Part shown: piece by piece, positions 1-11,399 of the stretch
Numbering within the stretch: position 1 is the first letter of the stretch
How the letters are laid out: the number at the start of each line of letters is the position of its first letter
Origin: Macrotrachela quadricornifera
Taxonomy: Eukaryota > Rotifera > Eurotatoria > Philodinida > Philodinidae
NCBI GenBank assembly: GCA_022393335.1
Contig: JAJEKB010021035.1
Location: 1,286,348-1,350,347, forward strand
DNA length: 64,000 nt
Reading direction: 5' to 3'
Translations under genes and position numbers: made by a program
Notes under the pieces: model-generated
The model's input: the letters and a program-made list of their open reading frames with translations, nothing else
Database searches by the model: none
Told to the model about the DNA's origin: nothing

Positions 1-2
1 AT

Positions 3-482
3 TCATTTCCTTGGTGCATTCGCGAGATTCCATCGAATCAACAATTGCTGACACAATTTTTGGCTTTAATTCATCAGACAGTACCTTTTCTGATTAACTT
101 TATCGCAGCATTGATCATTATCGTTGCAATCACTCGATCGAAGGCCCGTGCTCATCAAAAGACTACACACAATGCTCTAGTCGATCAAACACGGCAGCGC
201 ATCGATCTTATGCTAGGTCCGATTGCTTGTTTTTTAGCCCAATTACCTGAAATCGTGATCCTTTTTCTGAATGCATGTGACTATGATGCTAGTGCCTGGT
301 TTTCACAAATCACTCTATGCACTTACTATATCTCATTCATTCCACTGATGAGTATTTTTTTTCTGTACGTTACACCTTCAAAACAGTACTACAACATATT
401 TTTGAAGGATACATCATTGGGTATACATCTATCGAACATGATACAATCGTCGATCATTCTCTTCAAACGAGAGGATGACTGA
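3..482 (+). CDS. Rhodopsin-like GPCR, C-terminal part (5' truncated by window)
   Basis: The reading frame is open from the first bases of the window to a TGA at 480-482, so this is the 3' part of a gene that starts upstream. The ~160 residues show three hydrophobic helices: one with PFLINFIAALIIIVAI, one after a basic loop (IDLMLGPIACFLAQLPEIVILFL), and one with YYISFIPLMSIFFLYVTPSK. This order fits TM5-TM7 of a family-A receptor, with the third intracellular loop rich in Arg, Lys and Gln and the TM7 end giving a short cytoplasmic tail. No splice site is needed in this stretch. Bdelloid rotifers carry large expansions of such receptors; ligand and coupling cannot be told from the sequence. 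The family assignment rests on helix layout and is inference; the coding status is well supported. Confidence 0.7.
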   Translation, partial: SFPWCIREIPSNQQLLTQFLALIHQTVPFLINFIAALIIIVAITRSKARAHQKTTHNALVDQTRQRIDLMLGPIACFLAQLPEIVILFLNACDYDASAWFSQITLCTYYISFIPLMSIFFLYVTPSKQYYNIFLKDTSLGIHLSNMIQSSIILFKREDD

Positions 483-799
483 GATTGTGGATATTCAAGG
501 AAAACAAATTGGCTTATTCTTTAACGAATTCGTTGTCGAAATAGGATATCTAATTATCGTGCTTTCAAGTCTAGATACAATGAAAAGTTTCATTCGTCGA
601 CACGTTTCGTTTCCTTATCGATGAACTGTGTTTATAATTGAAACACATAAGATAAAGTAGAGGATTTTCAAATAGTAATGATAGAAAAAAGGGATAGTTA
701 ACAGTAATCAATGTGAATCATTGATGGAATTCTGTCATTTTCATCTTCACTAAACTATACCTAGGACAGTTCCATATTAGTTCCGATCTTGACAACTGT
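483..799. other. Intergenic, no feature seen
   Basis: AT-rich spacer between the GPCR 3' end (+) and the convergent membrane-protein exon (-). No recognisable gene or repeat. Confidence 0.5.
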
Positions 800-1054
800 C
801 TAACCAGTTCTTTGATAGGAACTGTGCCGTTGTCTTTGCACTTTTGACTTGAGTAAATGAAAGACGATGTTGACCAATAATAGTGTTAAAATGCGTAATG
901 CAGCGATGAGATCATTGATTGTTGATATTAGTGTTGCTACAATTCCAATAGAATTGTACGTCAACGCTCGATCAGAGTATGTACAATAGATCGGTGTACA
1001 GGTTTCATAATATGATTCAAGTGAAAAGGATGAATTCCATTTTTCAAACATCAT
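800..1054 (-). pseudogene. Terminal-exon remnant of a small membrane-protein family
   Basis: An 84-codon frame on the minus strand. It has an aromatic N-terminal segment (FEKWNSSFSLESYYETC), a cysteine pair in CTPIYCTYSDRA, then a hydrophobic helix (about residues 36-67: IGIVATLISTINDLIAALRI and on), then a basic tail (KSKVQRQRHSS). From memory of bdelloid proteomes, a SYY-x2-C-x-P-x-YCTY element before a C-terminal helix is the last exon of a multi-copy membrane-protein family of unknown function. No upstream exons are visible on this strand before the hAT element at 1656-3043, so I treat it as a truncated remnant. It could be the last exon of a gene whose other exons lie beyond that element. 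Function unknown. Confidence 0.4.
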
Positions 1055-1647
1055 CTTTTTAATTAACTTTTTAGCAGAATATTTGGAGAAAATCTGCTTA
1101 ATGTGTGATCATAAACAAGAGAAGGAACATCGATCAACGAGATATTAGTATACTTTTTAATATATGTTGAATTTATATAGGAGTATAATATTGAGATACA
1201 ACATTCGGAATATAAACATTCGAATATGGAGAGTACAAGTGAATCCATGACCTGGCCACGTAGTCGTCCTATAATGTCCTATTTTTCTCTAAATTTTCCT
1301 ATATTCCTATATTTTTCGAAAAAAGGAACATTTCTCTTAGAAAAATCATATTTTTCTGAAAAAGGTAACGTTAAACTATCTTCAAGAATTCGATTAATGA
1401 ATGTAAAATTTGTGTGAATGATAGCGCCACGTGTACATGCACAACCTGCCTCTTTCTTTGCATTTGTTGTTTGAATGATTCATCTCTTATATATATAATC
1501 TTCTATTTCTTTTTTCTTTTTGCCTAGTCAGAAATTTTTTATTAAAACAGTATTTTCTCGGAAAATGTATGTGAAATATAATCACATGAAATATTAACAA
1601 TTATAATTAAATTTTAAATAATATTATTTAAGATAGTTTTTGACTAC
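1055..1647. other. Intergenic AT-rich spacer
   Basis: No gene seen. Short frames here have no recognisable protein content. Homopolymer-rich bases (poly-T with tttttc runs) dominate. Confidence 0.5.
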
Positions 1648-1655
1648 AGATGATC

Positions 1656-3043
1656 CGGGGCTGCCAACTGTGCCCCATTTTGAGATAGAACACATCTTTT
1701 CGGGATTTTGTACCCCACAGTGTTCTGTACCTCTGAGGTCACATTCTGCACCCCATATGAGGTTCTGAGTCGATACTACGATATACTATGGTCTCGAACT
1801 GGAAGTTTTTGAAAATATAGGACTTCGTATAGAATCCAGTCTTTGTAAAGACGAAAGATTTCCTTTGAAAAGTGACGAAAATACAGGATTTTTCAGTTTT
1901 GAATGTTAATGAAAATTTTAATTGAAATAACTATTACTTAAGGGTTTGTTATCTTAAAATTGTAGCTAGAATAATGTGCAGTTTATATACGCTAAAACAG
2001 TGATTATTGTATTGATTAATACAAAAAAGTGACTCCTCCAAACATACCATAAAATACCTCTTATCCGATGTCAATAAAACAGAAGAGAAATTTTTATCAC
2101 TCCTAATAAAAAAAAATATAAAGTTTTACTGCTCTCGTAATTATACCTAAACTGCATACATAACACACAAGTGTCTAGTGGCTATAAACGTTTTCAACGA
2201 AGACCTATGAAAGATATCGCTTAGAATTTATTGACTATTATGTTGATTATATTGTATTCCCTTCATACTTAGAGTTTCTATATTTTGTAGCTCTTTTAAA
2301 ATATTTGTCGTTTGGCTTTTTTCACATCGATGAGGATATGAAATATAGGACGAATCTGAATCTCGTAAATCGATCTTCTAATAAAACTAAGTTACGTTCT
2401 ATGATAGATTTCTGTCATTTTTATAGAAGCTTTTACAGTGAAATATGTTCTCAAAGAACTGGCTAATGAACCACTCTACCTGCTGATTTGAGGCTGCTGA
2501 ATTACAAATAAGGTTGAACTGTAAGTTCAAGTGTAATAGATGTTTTTTTACGTTTTTTTAGAATGAGCTTGAATTAATCCATTGCGCCCGACATTCAGTA
2601 AAGTATAATGGTATTAAAAAACCTTGTGTTCGCTGATCCAATATTTAACATAACTCAATCCTTTACGACCGGATATTCGCAAAACACCGTACCCCCTACG
2701 AGAAAATATCACCTTTAGGGCACATCCGGCCGTAAAAGATTAATATAAAATTTTCTATTTTTGTTTGTTGATTAAATTGTTTTCAAAATTATAATTTACC
2801 TGTAAAAATGCTTTTCTTTGTAAAAAGATGAACAATAAAGTGATTCTATCAGAATGTCAAGTAGAATATTGTTTTTTTATAAAGAAGGTGTCCTTCCATA
2901 AGGTTTTCCAATAAAAACCTTCCATTTCAAAAAGTGAACTATGTACCTTAGCGATGTACCCCATGATAAAAAGATTGTGCCCCAATTTTACCTCATTCCA
3001 GTTCTGGTAAAACCCATTTCAAAATTAACAGTTGGCAGCCCTG
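1656..3043. mobile_element. Non-autonomous hAT-type element with 8-bp target duplication
   Basis: The left end reads CGGGGCTGCCAACTGT and the right end, reverse-complemented, reads CAGGGCTGCCAACTGT: 16-bp terminal inverted repeats with one mismatch. Immediately outside both ends is the identical octamer AGATGATC (1648-1655 and 3044-3051). An 8-bp target duplication with CAGGG-type ends is diagnostic of the hAT superfamily. The subterminal regions carry repeated GTGCCCC / GTACCCC words in inverted orientation at both ends, as expected for transposase-binding sites. The 1388-bp interior encodes no transposase. It contains a smaller inverted repeat (about 2661-2738, arms CTTTACGRCCGGAT), possibly a nested hairpin. 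The element is mobilised in trans if at all. Confidence 0.85.
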
Positions 3044-3051
3044 AGATGATC

Positions 3052-3558
3052 AATTCTATTTTCGAATTATATTGTATCTCTTATAAGAATTTCAATTATT
3101 TATGTGCTACACAAGACTTAGAATTGTGCCAAAACTCCTGTTATAAAATTTTTCTTCGTTTGAGACAGTTTTTGTTCAAAACCACATTTAATTGATATAC
3201 TTTATGTTTTAAGTAATAATACCTTGAGATTCAACATTTTATCAAAGCTGGTTAAGTCGAACAGATGCCAATGGAATTAAATTGAATAAATGCTTACAAC
3301 ACGGAAAGCCAACAAAAACATTTTAATGTCTTCTTTGTGAATCGAATGATCTTGATTGTTCCAATAGAAGATGGGGAGAAATCTAACAACACTATTGTTT
3401 TATTAGTTTTACCGGTTTAATACTATGTTTTTACTAGAGTTACCTGATAAGGTATTGAAGAGGGAGTGTACCTTTCAGTTCTATAACTGTCTTAACTAAA
3501 GTTTCTACCAAAAAAACTCGAAACTAATTCAAAATGGATATCCTATAAATGTCCTATA
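3052..3558. other. Intergenic spacer between two transposons
   Basis: AT-rich sequence between the hAT element and the palindromic TA-flanked element. No gene or repeat recognised. Confidence 0.5.
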
Positions 3559-3560
3559 TA

Positions 3561-4476
3561 CATAGGGTGATCAAAAAGTTCTCGGAACTGTTCAGAGATT
3601 CCTTCTAAGAAGCTTTGAGAAATATCTTTTTGCATAGTCTGATAGAGAAAAAAATTCTCTACTTTTCCATGCTATTTGATCCTACTTCAATTACTGTCAC
3701 GATGATAAAACTTTAATAAGAACGGTTGTTTTTCGTGCCTCACGGTTACGGAAATCTAAGCGAGTTTAAGTGGATATTTTTTGAATAATTTTTGATAGGA
3801 ACAAAATTGAGACCTGCGGTTTTCACCGTTCGAAAGAGCAGACGAAGATGCATCGAACTGGTTGATAAACGGTCTTCTACCCCGTTCTCTGACCGCTGGT
3901 AAGTGAGTTTTCCGAATGTTGAAAAGAAACTGTTTTTTCAAAAACACAGTTTTTACAGAAATTGGTAGAAAAATCACTTTGGACTTGTAGTAGAATGACT
4001 GTAACTTCTAAATAATTTATCCCGAACATCTAAATAGTGTGTACCTTTCTAAATGTTCCATGAATAGTTCGAGATTGCGTCTTGAAAATCGGAAATTTGA
4101 GGTGAACATCTCGTGGGGTAGCCTTTTTCAAAGAGGTCAATTGAAACTCTTTGAAAAGTTAAGTTTGACTAGCTATGATGTACGATTCGATGCATCTTCA
4201 TCTGCTCTTTCGAACGGTGAAAACCGCATGTCTCTATCTTGTTCCTATCAAAAGTTATTCAAAAAATATCTGCTGAATGACAATTGTTGTAACCGGCAGA
4301 CATGAAAAAAAACAGCTTTATTGAAGTTTTATTATGGTGACAGTGATTGAAGTAGGATCAAATAGCATAGAAAAGTAGAGAATTTTTTTCTCTATCAGAC
4401 TATGCAAAAAGATATTTCTCAAAGCTTCTTAGAAGGGATCTCTGAACAGTTCCGAGAACTTTTTGATCATCCTATG
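3561..4476. mobile_element. Long-palindrome TA-flanked element (Tc1/mariner-type, non-autonomous)
   Basis: The left end CATAGGGTGATCAAAAAG and the reverse complement of the right end CATAGGATGATCAAAAAG are flanked by TA (3559-3560; 4477-4478), the Tc1/mariner target duplication. The arms stay alignable for about 300 bp (3561 to ~3865 and ~4185 to 4476), so much of the element is a giant hairpin. About 215 bp inside each arm lies a conserved core (3774-3840; 4203-4279) containing CTGCGGTTTTCACCGTTCGA (left). The same core appears near the ends of the elements at 10456, 34282 and 42426. There is no transposase. Confidence 0.8.
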
Positions 4477-4959
4477 TATTTTGCGATTAGATTTTCCAGG
4501 TAATAATTAATATATCATAGTTTATAATTATACAGCACTTTTTACATTTTAATTTTATAAAATATATTTAATTATTATATTTCATTTCATTAATCTATAA
4601 TTGAATTATTTTTCGTTTATTTATTATATAACATTTTTTTTTATAAAGGTATGCGTATTGTTCATGGAAGACCTCGTCATCCCCAAACTCAGAGTCTCAT
4701 TGAACGTGCTAATGCCATTCTAACTGACGCGCTCGGTAAATAAAGAATTTGTATTTAAACTTTATTAAATACAGTATTACTAAAAGCTACGCTAGTATTA
4801 TGCTACTGAGTAGAAAGGATGTTAAGGAGAAAAATTTGACCAGTATTGGTGCAGAAAGAAATAATGAAAAGATTTAATAATGTCATCATTGGCGAAGATT
4901 ATGAAATTTATATATCGATTTACGATAAAAATTAATCACTTGTAAATGTTTTGCTTTAA

Positions 4960-5175
4960 CTCTCCGTTAACGTTGTGGGGTCCAAGCGGACCCACCTTAA
5001 ATTTTTATTTTGTTTTTTCTTTCATCAGAGCCATATTTTATTTATCGACTCACTATTTTTAGTAACTCTATACCAAACTAAAACAAGAAACAGGAGAATT
5101 CATTCTATCCTAAAATATTTGTCAAAAGTTTCTCGATATATGATAAAGGCAAAACATGAGGACGGTAACGGAGGG
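4960..5175. mobile_element. piggyBac-like miniature element inside the integrase pseudogene
   Basis: It begins right after TTAA (4956-4959) with CTCTCCGTTAACGTTGTGGG and the hairpin GGGTCCAAGCGGACCC. The right end is CGGAGGG followed by TTAG (5176-5179), one base from TTAA. Ends and hairpin match the larger element at 16887-17902, which has clean TTAA duplications. 216 bp, no coding capacity of its own. Confidence 0.6.
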
Positions 5176-5179
5176 TTAG

Positions 5180-6008
5180 TAAGATCATTTATTGTTAATT
5201 TTTTTTTGTAAGAATATCCTATTCTTCTACAGGAGCTGGATAAAAACAAAACATTTAATAGAGCTTCTTATTTTTATTTATTTTATTCTCTTAAATTTCC
5301 AATATGATTAAACATAAGCAATTCCATCAGCAACTACATTTTCACATAAGAATGGCTAATAATCAATCATGAATCATATAAATAATTGAATGCTCAATGA
5401 ATGTCGTTTTCTGAAATTATGCTATTAAGAATCAAAAGAGGCTTCTAAGCAATGAATTTTATTATGTCTACATCTAATTTCTTTCAGTTGAAATAAGTGA
5501 TTAAAGTCCAAATGTTAAAAGAATATCATGTGATATATATATTAAAATGAAATCATTGATCATACTAGTATTAGAAGTATTTTGAAAACTAATTAAACTC
5601 ATTGAGTATTATGATTCCATTGATTATTTAAAATTTTTACAAAAATATGTAAATCATTATTGCAGTACCAACTCTCGTATGAAATCTTACTGATTATTCC
5701 AGTTCGAATATCATTCAATTTTTGTTATCTAAAATAATTGATCGTATATCTTCTTTGTATATTTTATAGGAAGTTTTTCTTATATAAAATTAAAAAAAAA
5801 ATTCTCCGTGAATATATTAAATGAAAGAGAGAGATCGAGAAACTCTTCATAGAATGATAGATAATACCAAAAAGAGAAAACTAGAGGAAAAACCGACTAG
5901 AAGAACATTATAAAACATGTGAATAATTCTAAATACCTAAACTATATCTTTCTTTATGAGAATATTTATATAATCTCTAGCTAAATCTTATATGTATTAC
6001 ATATAATT
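5180..6008. other. AT-rich filler within the integrase pseudogene
   Basis: No coding island or repeat recognised between the miniature element and the second integrase island. Confidence 0.4.
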
Positions 6009-6824
6009 AAAAAGGAAACGGATGGAGGACAAAATGCGACGACTCATTGGGCACATGGACTTCCATGGGTTATTTTTTCTATTAATACACGCACCACATA
6101 CATCTCAAAGGAAACACCATATCAATTAGTTTCCGTACAAGATAGGCGTGCTAATAGTCATTATTGGGAGTCTCTCCATTATACAGCTTTAACTGATGAT
6201 GTACAAATGGATGATCTTATTATTTATAAAGTCCTACCATCTGACAAAAACGTCATTTGTGAATAACCAGATTCAACATTGATGTCAAAGGAATCATACA
6301 TCAACTCAGGTTGTACAGATTCTACAAATTCTAATTAAATTTTTTCTGTATTTTATTATTTATTATTAGAAATATCTTTAAATTTAATAAATGAAACAAA
6401 TAATACATTTGATGAAACTAAAATTATTTCATCTTCTTCAAAATGAAGTACTACTAATGATAGGTTAGACTTTTAGTTATGTAATGTTACAATCAAATAC
6501 ATCAAATACATATCTACTTAGTCGTCATGAATCATGCCGAGCTTCAGCACCTATTAACTATCTGAAATTTCAAAAAAAACGACAAAAAATCTATGACAAT
6601 CATATACAAAAATATCAGACTCTTATAAAAATGGTGATCTTATTGGTATAGCAATTAATAAAGTTGATCGTACAAACTGTGACCCCAAAGTTACACCATG
6701 AATTATGAAAAACGCTTCGATAATAAAGAGATTCCAACTTATCCTCTTATTAGTTCTTTCAGTCGATTATCAACACCTTTTCCTGTACATCAACTCACCC
6801 ATGTAACCACGAAATGCAAACTCG

Positions 6825-7115
6825 ATGCTTTGAAACGCGGTTTCACAATAAAACGCGTTCACATGCGATTAAAAAACATTCTACGATGCAACCAAACGCG
6901 TTTTCAATATGGAACGCATTGAGATGCGGTTAGAAAAAATTTTGAAACCATCTGAACGTAGTGTTTCTATACAACGTGTTTAAACGCAATCAGAGAAAAC
7001 ATTAACCGCGTCTCAACATGGTTTTGAAAAACGTTTAACGCCTTTAAACGCGTTTCAAATATTTTTTCAAGCGCGTTGGAAAGCACTCAGATTTTTGAAC
7101 ACATTTGTACGCGTT
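6825..7115. repeat. Cluster of degenerate AAACGCGTTT words
   Basis: Within ~290 bp the palindromic word AAACGCGTTT and one- or two-mismatch variants (AACGCGTT, GAACGCATT, AACGTGTTTAAACG, AACGCGTTTC) recur at irregular 12-30 bp spacing, in otherwise AT-rich DNA. No tandem unit of fixed length is visible. CpG is strongly enriched relative to neighbours. Function unknown. Confidence 0.6.
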
Positions 7116-7661
7116 TAGTTCTTGCAAATCGGAGGCGATTTTACCCAAAAATTGCTGCGCTAGAATAGTTAACCATATGATCGAAATCATTCATTTACAT
7201 ACGTATTTTACTCATCTAAACTTTATTAGACTTCTTAATAAAGAATATCATGATGATTTTAAAATAGACAAAGGTTCCAATAAACATATTCCAAATAATC
7301 GACATTTCTCTAAAATTTTTATAAATAACAATAAAACAATATTGAAATAATTTTCAGCTATCCATAATCCTTTTACCACACTCTACTAAATACTATTATT
7401 TAAAAAAAAATTCATAACTTTGCATCATATAATCCTATTAAAAGTTTTTATGAATAATCATTTATTCATTAAATTCTTGGATAAAAGGATTTATTTATTA
7501 AATCCTTTGACAAAATTATTTATTATATGACCGATAAAATGAAAAAAAATCATAGTATTACTTGCATGTAGTAGACAATAAAAAAAGGTATTATTTTATT
7601 TAAAAGTAATAAAATCATTTAAAAAGATAAATGAAAAATCATATTATATGTTAAATATCGT
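7116..7661. other. AT-rich intergenic, no feature seen
   Basis: Very AT-rich with short poly-A and poly-T runs. Open frames lack recognisable domains. Confidence 0.5.
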
Positions 7662-7734
7662 ACACTCTAAAAAGATTAGGAATTTTACCGAAACTTTTTG
7701 GGGTTCGGTAAAGTCCCTAATTTTTTTAGAGTGT
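7662..7734. repeat. Hairpin-forming inverted repeat
   Basis: Left arm ACACTCTAAAAAGATTAGG pairs with right arm CCTAATTTTTTTAGAGTGT, and the inner arm TTTACCGAA pairs with TTCGGTAAA. About 30 bp per arm with few mismatches and a loop of ~10 nt. It may be a very small palindromic transposon, but no clear target duplication was identified. Confidence 0.55.
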
Positions 7735-8984
7735 GGTTCGATGCAGCTCGACGAGCTGATTCCGAATATCACCTTAGTTTCCCTTCAAAGTCTAACACGG
7801 ATATCTAAAACCGAATTTCTGTCTGGAGACTTCGGATTTTTGGGCACCCTCTAAAATAGCCTAGGAAAGATTTCATGAGTTGGCGCTACTACAGCAATTC
7901 TGATACATATGTATGTATATGTGGTAAAAATGTGTGCTTGATCAGATGTGATCTCTTTGTAGGGTTTTTAATATACGGAACGGTAGGTTTTCGGTTAGAT
8001 TTTCGACAAAGAGACTCCTTGTTTTCTACTCTATTTTAAATTGAATTGCGATAGTTTCTTTTAACTATAAAGTCTATAGGCGAGCAAGTTTTTTGAGATA
8101 TTGTTTGCTGGTGGAATATTGTGTTATATTGCCGAGCGGCGTGACTTTCTTTATTTATGCTGATTTCTGGGCTCAAGCCATGGCAGCCTCTTTTCTTGGC
8201 CTCTATAAAACTTTGAGAACCGCTAATTTAGGAAATGATAGATCACATATGCATGTATCTACGCAAACTGTTAGATTCTGGAAAAGAATATTTTCGAATA
8301 TGTCCGCCTGGCTCCCCACTGTGAGGGGGGGGGGGGCTAGTTTAACCAAAAACAAATGTCGTAAAACAAGTTGAAACATACATAATCCGACTCAGTTTTT
8401 GTACTGATTCCAAATATGATGCTTGTTTGAAGTCTAAGGATGATTATTCTGCTTGAAAACCGTCGATTATGAATGGAAAACGAAAGAAAAAAGACAGAAA
8501 ATTGGTTATAGAGTCTCTAGTATAGGCCATTTTTCGACATGTTGGTAGTTTTTTTTAGACTTTAGGCTTCATATGGTTAGATGCAGCTTGCAAAGCTCTA
8601 CAAAATGGAATAACAACATTTTTGAAGGTTCGACAAGTTAAGATATAAAGGGGCTAAAACTAAGAAAAGGCCCCTTTTCTACACCTATATTTGTCATCAT
8701 TTCCGACATTCGGCACCCTATAACTCCAAAGTTTACTGACAAATATGTTTAGTATTTCGTCGGATTTTGTAGAACATGTGAGGAGGTATCAAATACAACT
8801 TGAACGGACTCAATCGATTTTACCGTTTTGAAGAAACTGTCGAGATAACCACAACGGTTAAACGGTCAACAGAATGACATAATGATCAAGAGGGTGCAAA
8901 ACGTCGGTTTCGACCAGAAACTTTTTACATGGGTTTCAAATCGAAAAAATTTGAGCAGTTATCCTATCTCACGATGTTGAACAA
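7735..8984. other. Intergenic, unrecognised; contains an 11-G tract
   Basis: No gene recognised. A run of about 11 G residues near 8324-8336 is unusual for this AT-rich context and may be error-prone in assembly. Confidence 0.4.
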
Positions 8985-9535
8985 TGCGGAATCAGTTCAG
9001 ACCCAGGAATCAATTCCTAGTAATTTCGGAATCAATTCTAACAATTCCGCAGCACAATTCCGAAACTGAATAAAACCGGAATCACTGGGAATGTCTAGGA
9101 ATTCCATCTAATTCCGGAATTAGAAGCGACTCCTGCAATTCTGGAATTGCGAGGAATTTCCAGGAATTCCGAGCAATTTCGTCTCGATTCAATTCCAGAA
9201 ATATCATGTCAGAATTGCTTGCTTATTCTAGAGATTAATCTTCAAGCACAACATCAAATGTGAGGGTGAGGGCGATAAGGAATTCCGGATTTACAAGTTC
9301 TATTATTATTCTATTATCCCTTATCGATCTAATGATGACCCGAGTCCGATGAAGAATTCTGGAACTGGTTAGAGCTCTTGTGATTCTGGTATTCCTGGGA
9401 ACTGGGTAGAGTTTCTGCGATTCTGGAATTTCTGGGAACTGGTAGAATCGACCCCGGAGTCGGATCGAGTTCGGGTTTGATCCAGTTCCGGAATCGATGG
9501 AATTGATTCCTGCGGCGGAACTGATTCGGAACTGT
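8985..9535. repeat. Cluster of degenerate GGAATTCC words
   Basis: About 550 bp packed with the palindromic word GGAATTCC and variants (GGAATTCCG, CGGAATCA, TGGAATTGC, GAATTCCATC) every 10-25 bp on both strands. There is no fixed period. The open minus-strand frame over part of this block is a low-complexity translation of the repeat, not evidence of a gene. Confidence 0.6.
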
Positions 9536-9744
9536 TTACATCGCAGAATACGGTATGTTTTCAAAAATTTTGTTTTGTTAGTAACGATGAAGCCTCTTTC
9601 TAAACATACCATTAAAATCAAAAAAAACTTAGCTCAGCCAGTGTTCAGAAAAATAATCGGTATTCTCATTGAGACTCTTTTGTTAATTACAATGACAATA
9701 CACCATTAATACATTCTCTCCAAAATGATAATTAGAACGCACCA

Positions 9745-10099
9745 CTAATGCATTACGGTTGACATAACATCAACAACTACAACAATAATAACAACACCAG
9801 GAGGGTTATACATAATCATAACACTATTCAATCTTTCAGAATAGCAACAGATAGAACAGTAATGCGACTGGCCCAATCTTGAGGCTGTTGCGTTTTCGAC
9901 AAACTCTTTTCCAATTATCTCGGAGGTGTAATGGATAGAAAGTTCGTTCAAATATCGTTCGATGCAATTTATCAAAGCCTCTCTATCCCACAACAACGCC
10001 GTTTTCTGACCAAAGTCCCGAGCGCCAATAGAGGGTTTAAAATCGCGAAACGTTGCTGCATAAAAATGATCCTTTTGCTCTAGTGTCGCCAAGGAAATC
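9745..10099 (-). CDS. Orphan exon of an unrecognised protein
   Basis: On the minus strand an acceptor-like CACAAATTAG ends at 10100 and is followed by an open frame beginning ISLATLEQKDHFYAATFRDF. Further in, it reads LLWDREALINCIERYLNELS and ENATASRLGQ. Amino-acid composition is protein-like for about 90 residues, then becomes Val-rich from a GTT repeat. A donor-like G|GTGTTA follows the MYNPPG stretch, so the true exon may end near 9800. No ATG fits the start, so it should be internal to a larger or dead gene; no partner exons were found. I do not recognise the family. Confidence 0.3.
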
Positions 10100-10102
10100 C
10101 TA

Positions 10103-10453
10103 ATTTGTGGCTAAACTATCTTTCCAAATAAAATGATCTTGCACCAATTTTGTAGAGCATTAAAACAGGCTTTCAGATCATAAAATCGATTTTATGTAAG
10201 GTATTTTTTACTGAGGTAGATAATGCAAAAAACAACAGTGACGCTATTACAGTTTTTTGTCGACTAATTTTCAGGCACCTAACATGTTCAGAATGATTTT
10301 ATTTTTATAATATATAAGTGTTATCTTTTTCTGTTTAGCTAAACGTTTTATGCAAAAAAGAGATCGATACGTGTTTGTACTTAGTTTATTGCCTCTTCTC
10401 CGTCACATTTTTCCTTTGATATAAGTGTCAGATCGCACTGAACTGCACTTTGT
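10103..10453. other. Intergenic, no feature seen
   Basis: AT-rich, no gene or repeat recognised. Confidence 0.4.
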
Positions 10454-10455
10454 TA

Positions 10456-11016
10456 CTACTGCCCATTTCAAAATAAAAGGCGGGTGGGTATTTTTTGAAA
10501 AACTTTTGATAGAAAAAGGGTAGAGAACTGCGGTTTTCACCGTTGAAAGGAGCAGATAAAAACGTATCGAACCATATTAGACAATGGCTTCTAACTTGGA
10601 CTTTTGTAACTTCTTGCAATAATTGTATAAAAAAACCTTGTAAAAACAGGAGTGATTTTTCTAAAAAAAAGCTCAAAAAACTGAATTTTTTAATAGAAAT
10701 TACAGCAAAATAGACGGAATTGTCGAATATCGTACCGAGAATTTCCAAAGCACTAAAGTTTTCAATCAAATGTTGGATACAGTTTTGTAGCTGGTCAGCT
10801 CTCAATTCTACTCCACTCCTCAAAGTTAAAGATTTTTTTTATCTTCATAGAGCAACCGTCCGTTCTTCCAAGATGACCATAGATCACTATTTATATATGA
10901 AACGATGTGCCACATCAGCCTCTTTTTAACGGTGAAAACCGCAGCTCTATATCTTGCTTCTATCAAAAGTTATTCAAAAAATATCCACCCACCTTTTATT
11001 TTGAAATGGGTAGTAG
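10456..11016. mobile_element. Palindromic TA-flanked element (561 bp)
   Basis: The left end CTACTGCCCATTTCAAAATA and the right end (reverse complement) CTACTACCCATTTCAAAATA are flanked by TA (10454-10455; 11017-11018). About 30 bp inside lies the core shared with the elements at 3561, 34282 and 42426 (10490-10556 and 10918-10985; left copy contains CTGCGGTTTTCACCGTTGAA). The termini resemble those of the transposase-bearing element at 34282 (CTACTATGCGTTCC), suggesting cross-mobilisation. There is no coding capacity. Confidence 0.8.
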
Positions 11017-11235
11017 TACATTACGAACTCTGTCTATTTTATTGAGAGACAGACTTGAGGGTGGGGAATTTATGAAACGAAGGCGCACTTTAACTGCAAA
11101 AATTCCAACACCCGCTCACTCTTTGTATAAAAAACCATGAAAAAACTAATTTTTTAGGCCTATACGCCTAATATATGTGCATTTACTCTCCTTTTCTCTC
11201 TGTCAATCATATATTACAATGGCGTATCTGGGATA

Positions 11236-11311
11236 TTTTTCTCTCGTGTTCTTCGGTATTTTTGATGGGCAATTGCCCATTGAAAACACCGAAAAACGCA
11301 AGAGAAAAAGG
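11236..11311. repeat. Hairpin-forming inverted repeat
   Basis: Arms of about 37 bp (TTTTTCTCTCGTGTTCTTCG and its near reverse complement CGAAAAACGCAAGAGAAAAA) meet at TGGGCAATTGCCCA with essentially no loop and a handful of mismatches. Probably a degenerate foldback element. Confidence 0.55.
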
Positions 11312-11399
11312 CCTGTTAGCGCAGTCCCTTTGGGACTAGAATGTGGAACTCACATATCTTTAAACAATTGGACCCTAGCTAAATAAACAAGTAACGTTC

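Larger units (their letters stand above)
4651..6705 (+). pseudogene. Degenerate integrase gene (retroelement/KRBA2-like) in pieces
   Basis: Three coding islands in one order resemble the C-terminal half of an integrase. Island 1 (4651-4740) encodes MRIVHGRPRHPQTQSLIERA and about 10 more residues: the HG-x-P-x-HPQ-(S/T)-Q-x-L-(V/I)-ERAN signature of the rve core that ends at the catalytic Glu. It follows an acceptor-like TATAAAG and ends at a possible donor G|GTAAAT. Island 2 (about 6009-6264) encodes THWAHGLPWVIFSINTRTTY, then ETPYQLV and YWESLHYTAL, typical of the segment after the integrase core. Island 3 (about 6528-6700) encodes SRHESCRASAPINYLKFQKK and a GIAINKVDRTN element like the small C-terminal domain of these proteins. 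In-frame stops and shifts separate the islands, and a piggyBac-like miniature element (4960-5175) sits between the first two. Not functional. Confidence 0.65.

Noticed and set aside
9235..9621. 128-codon minus-strand frame
   Set aside because: Composed of the GGAATTCC cluster; low-complexity translation.
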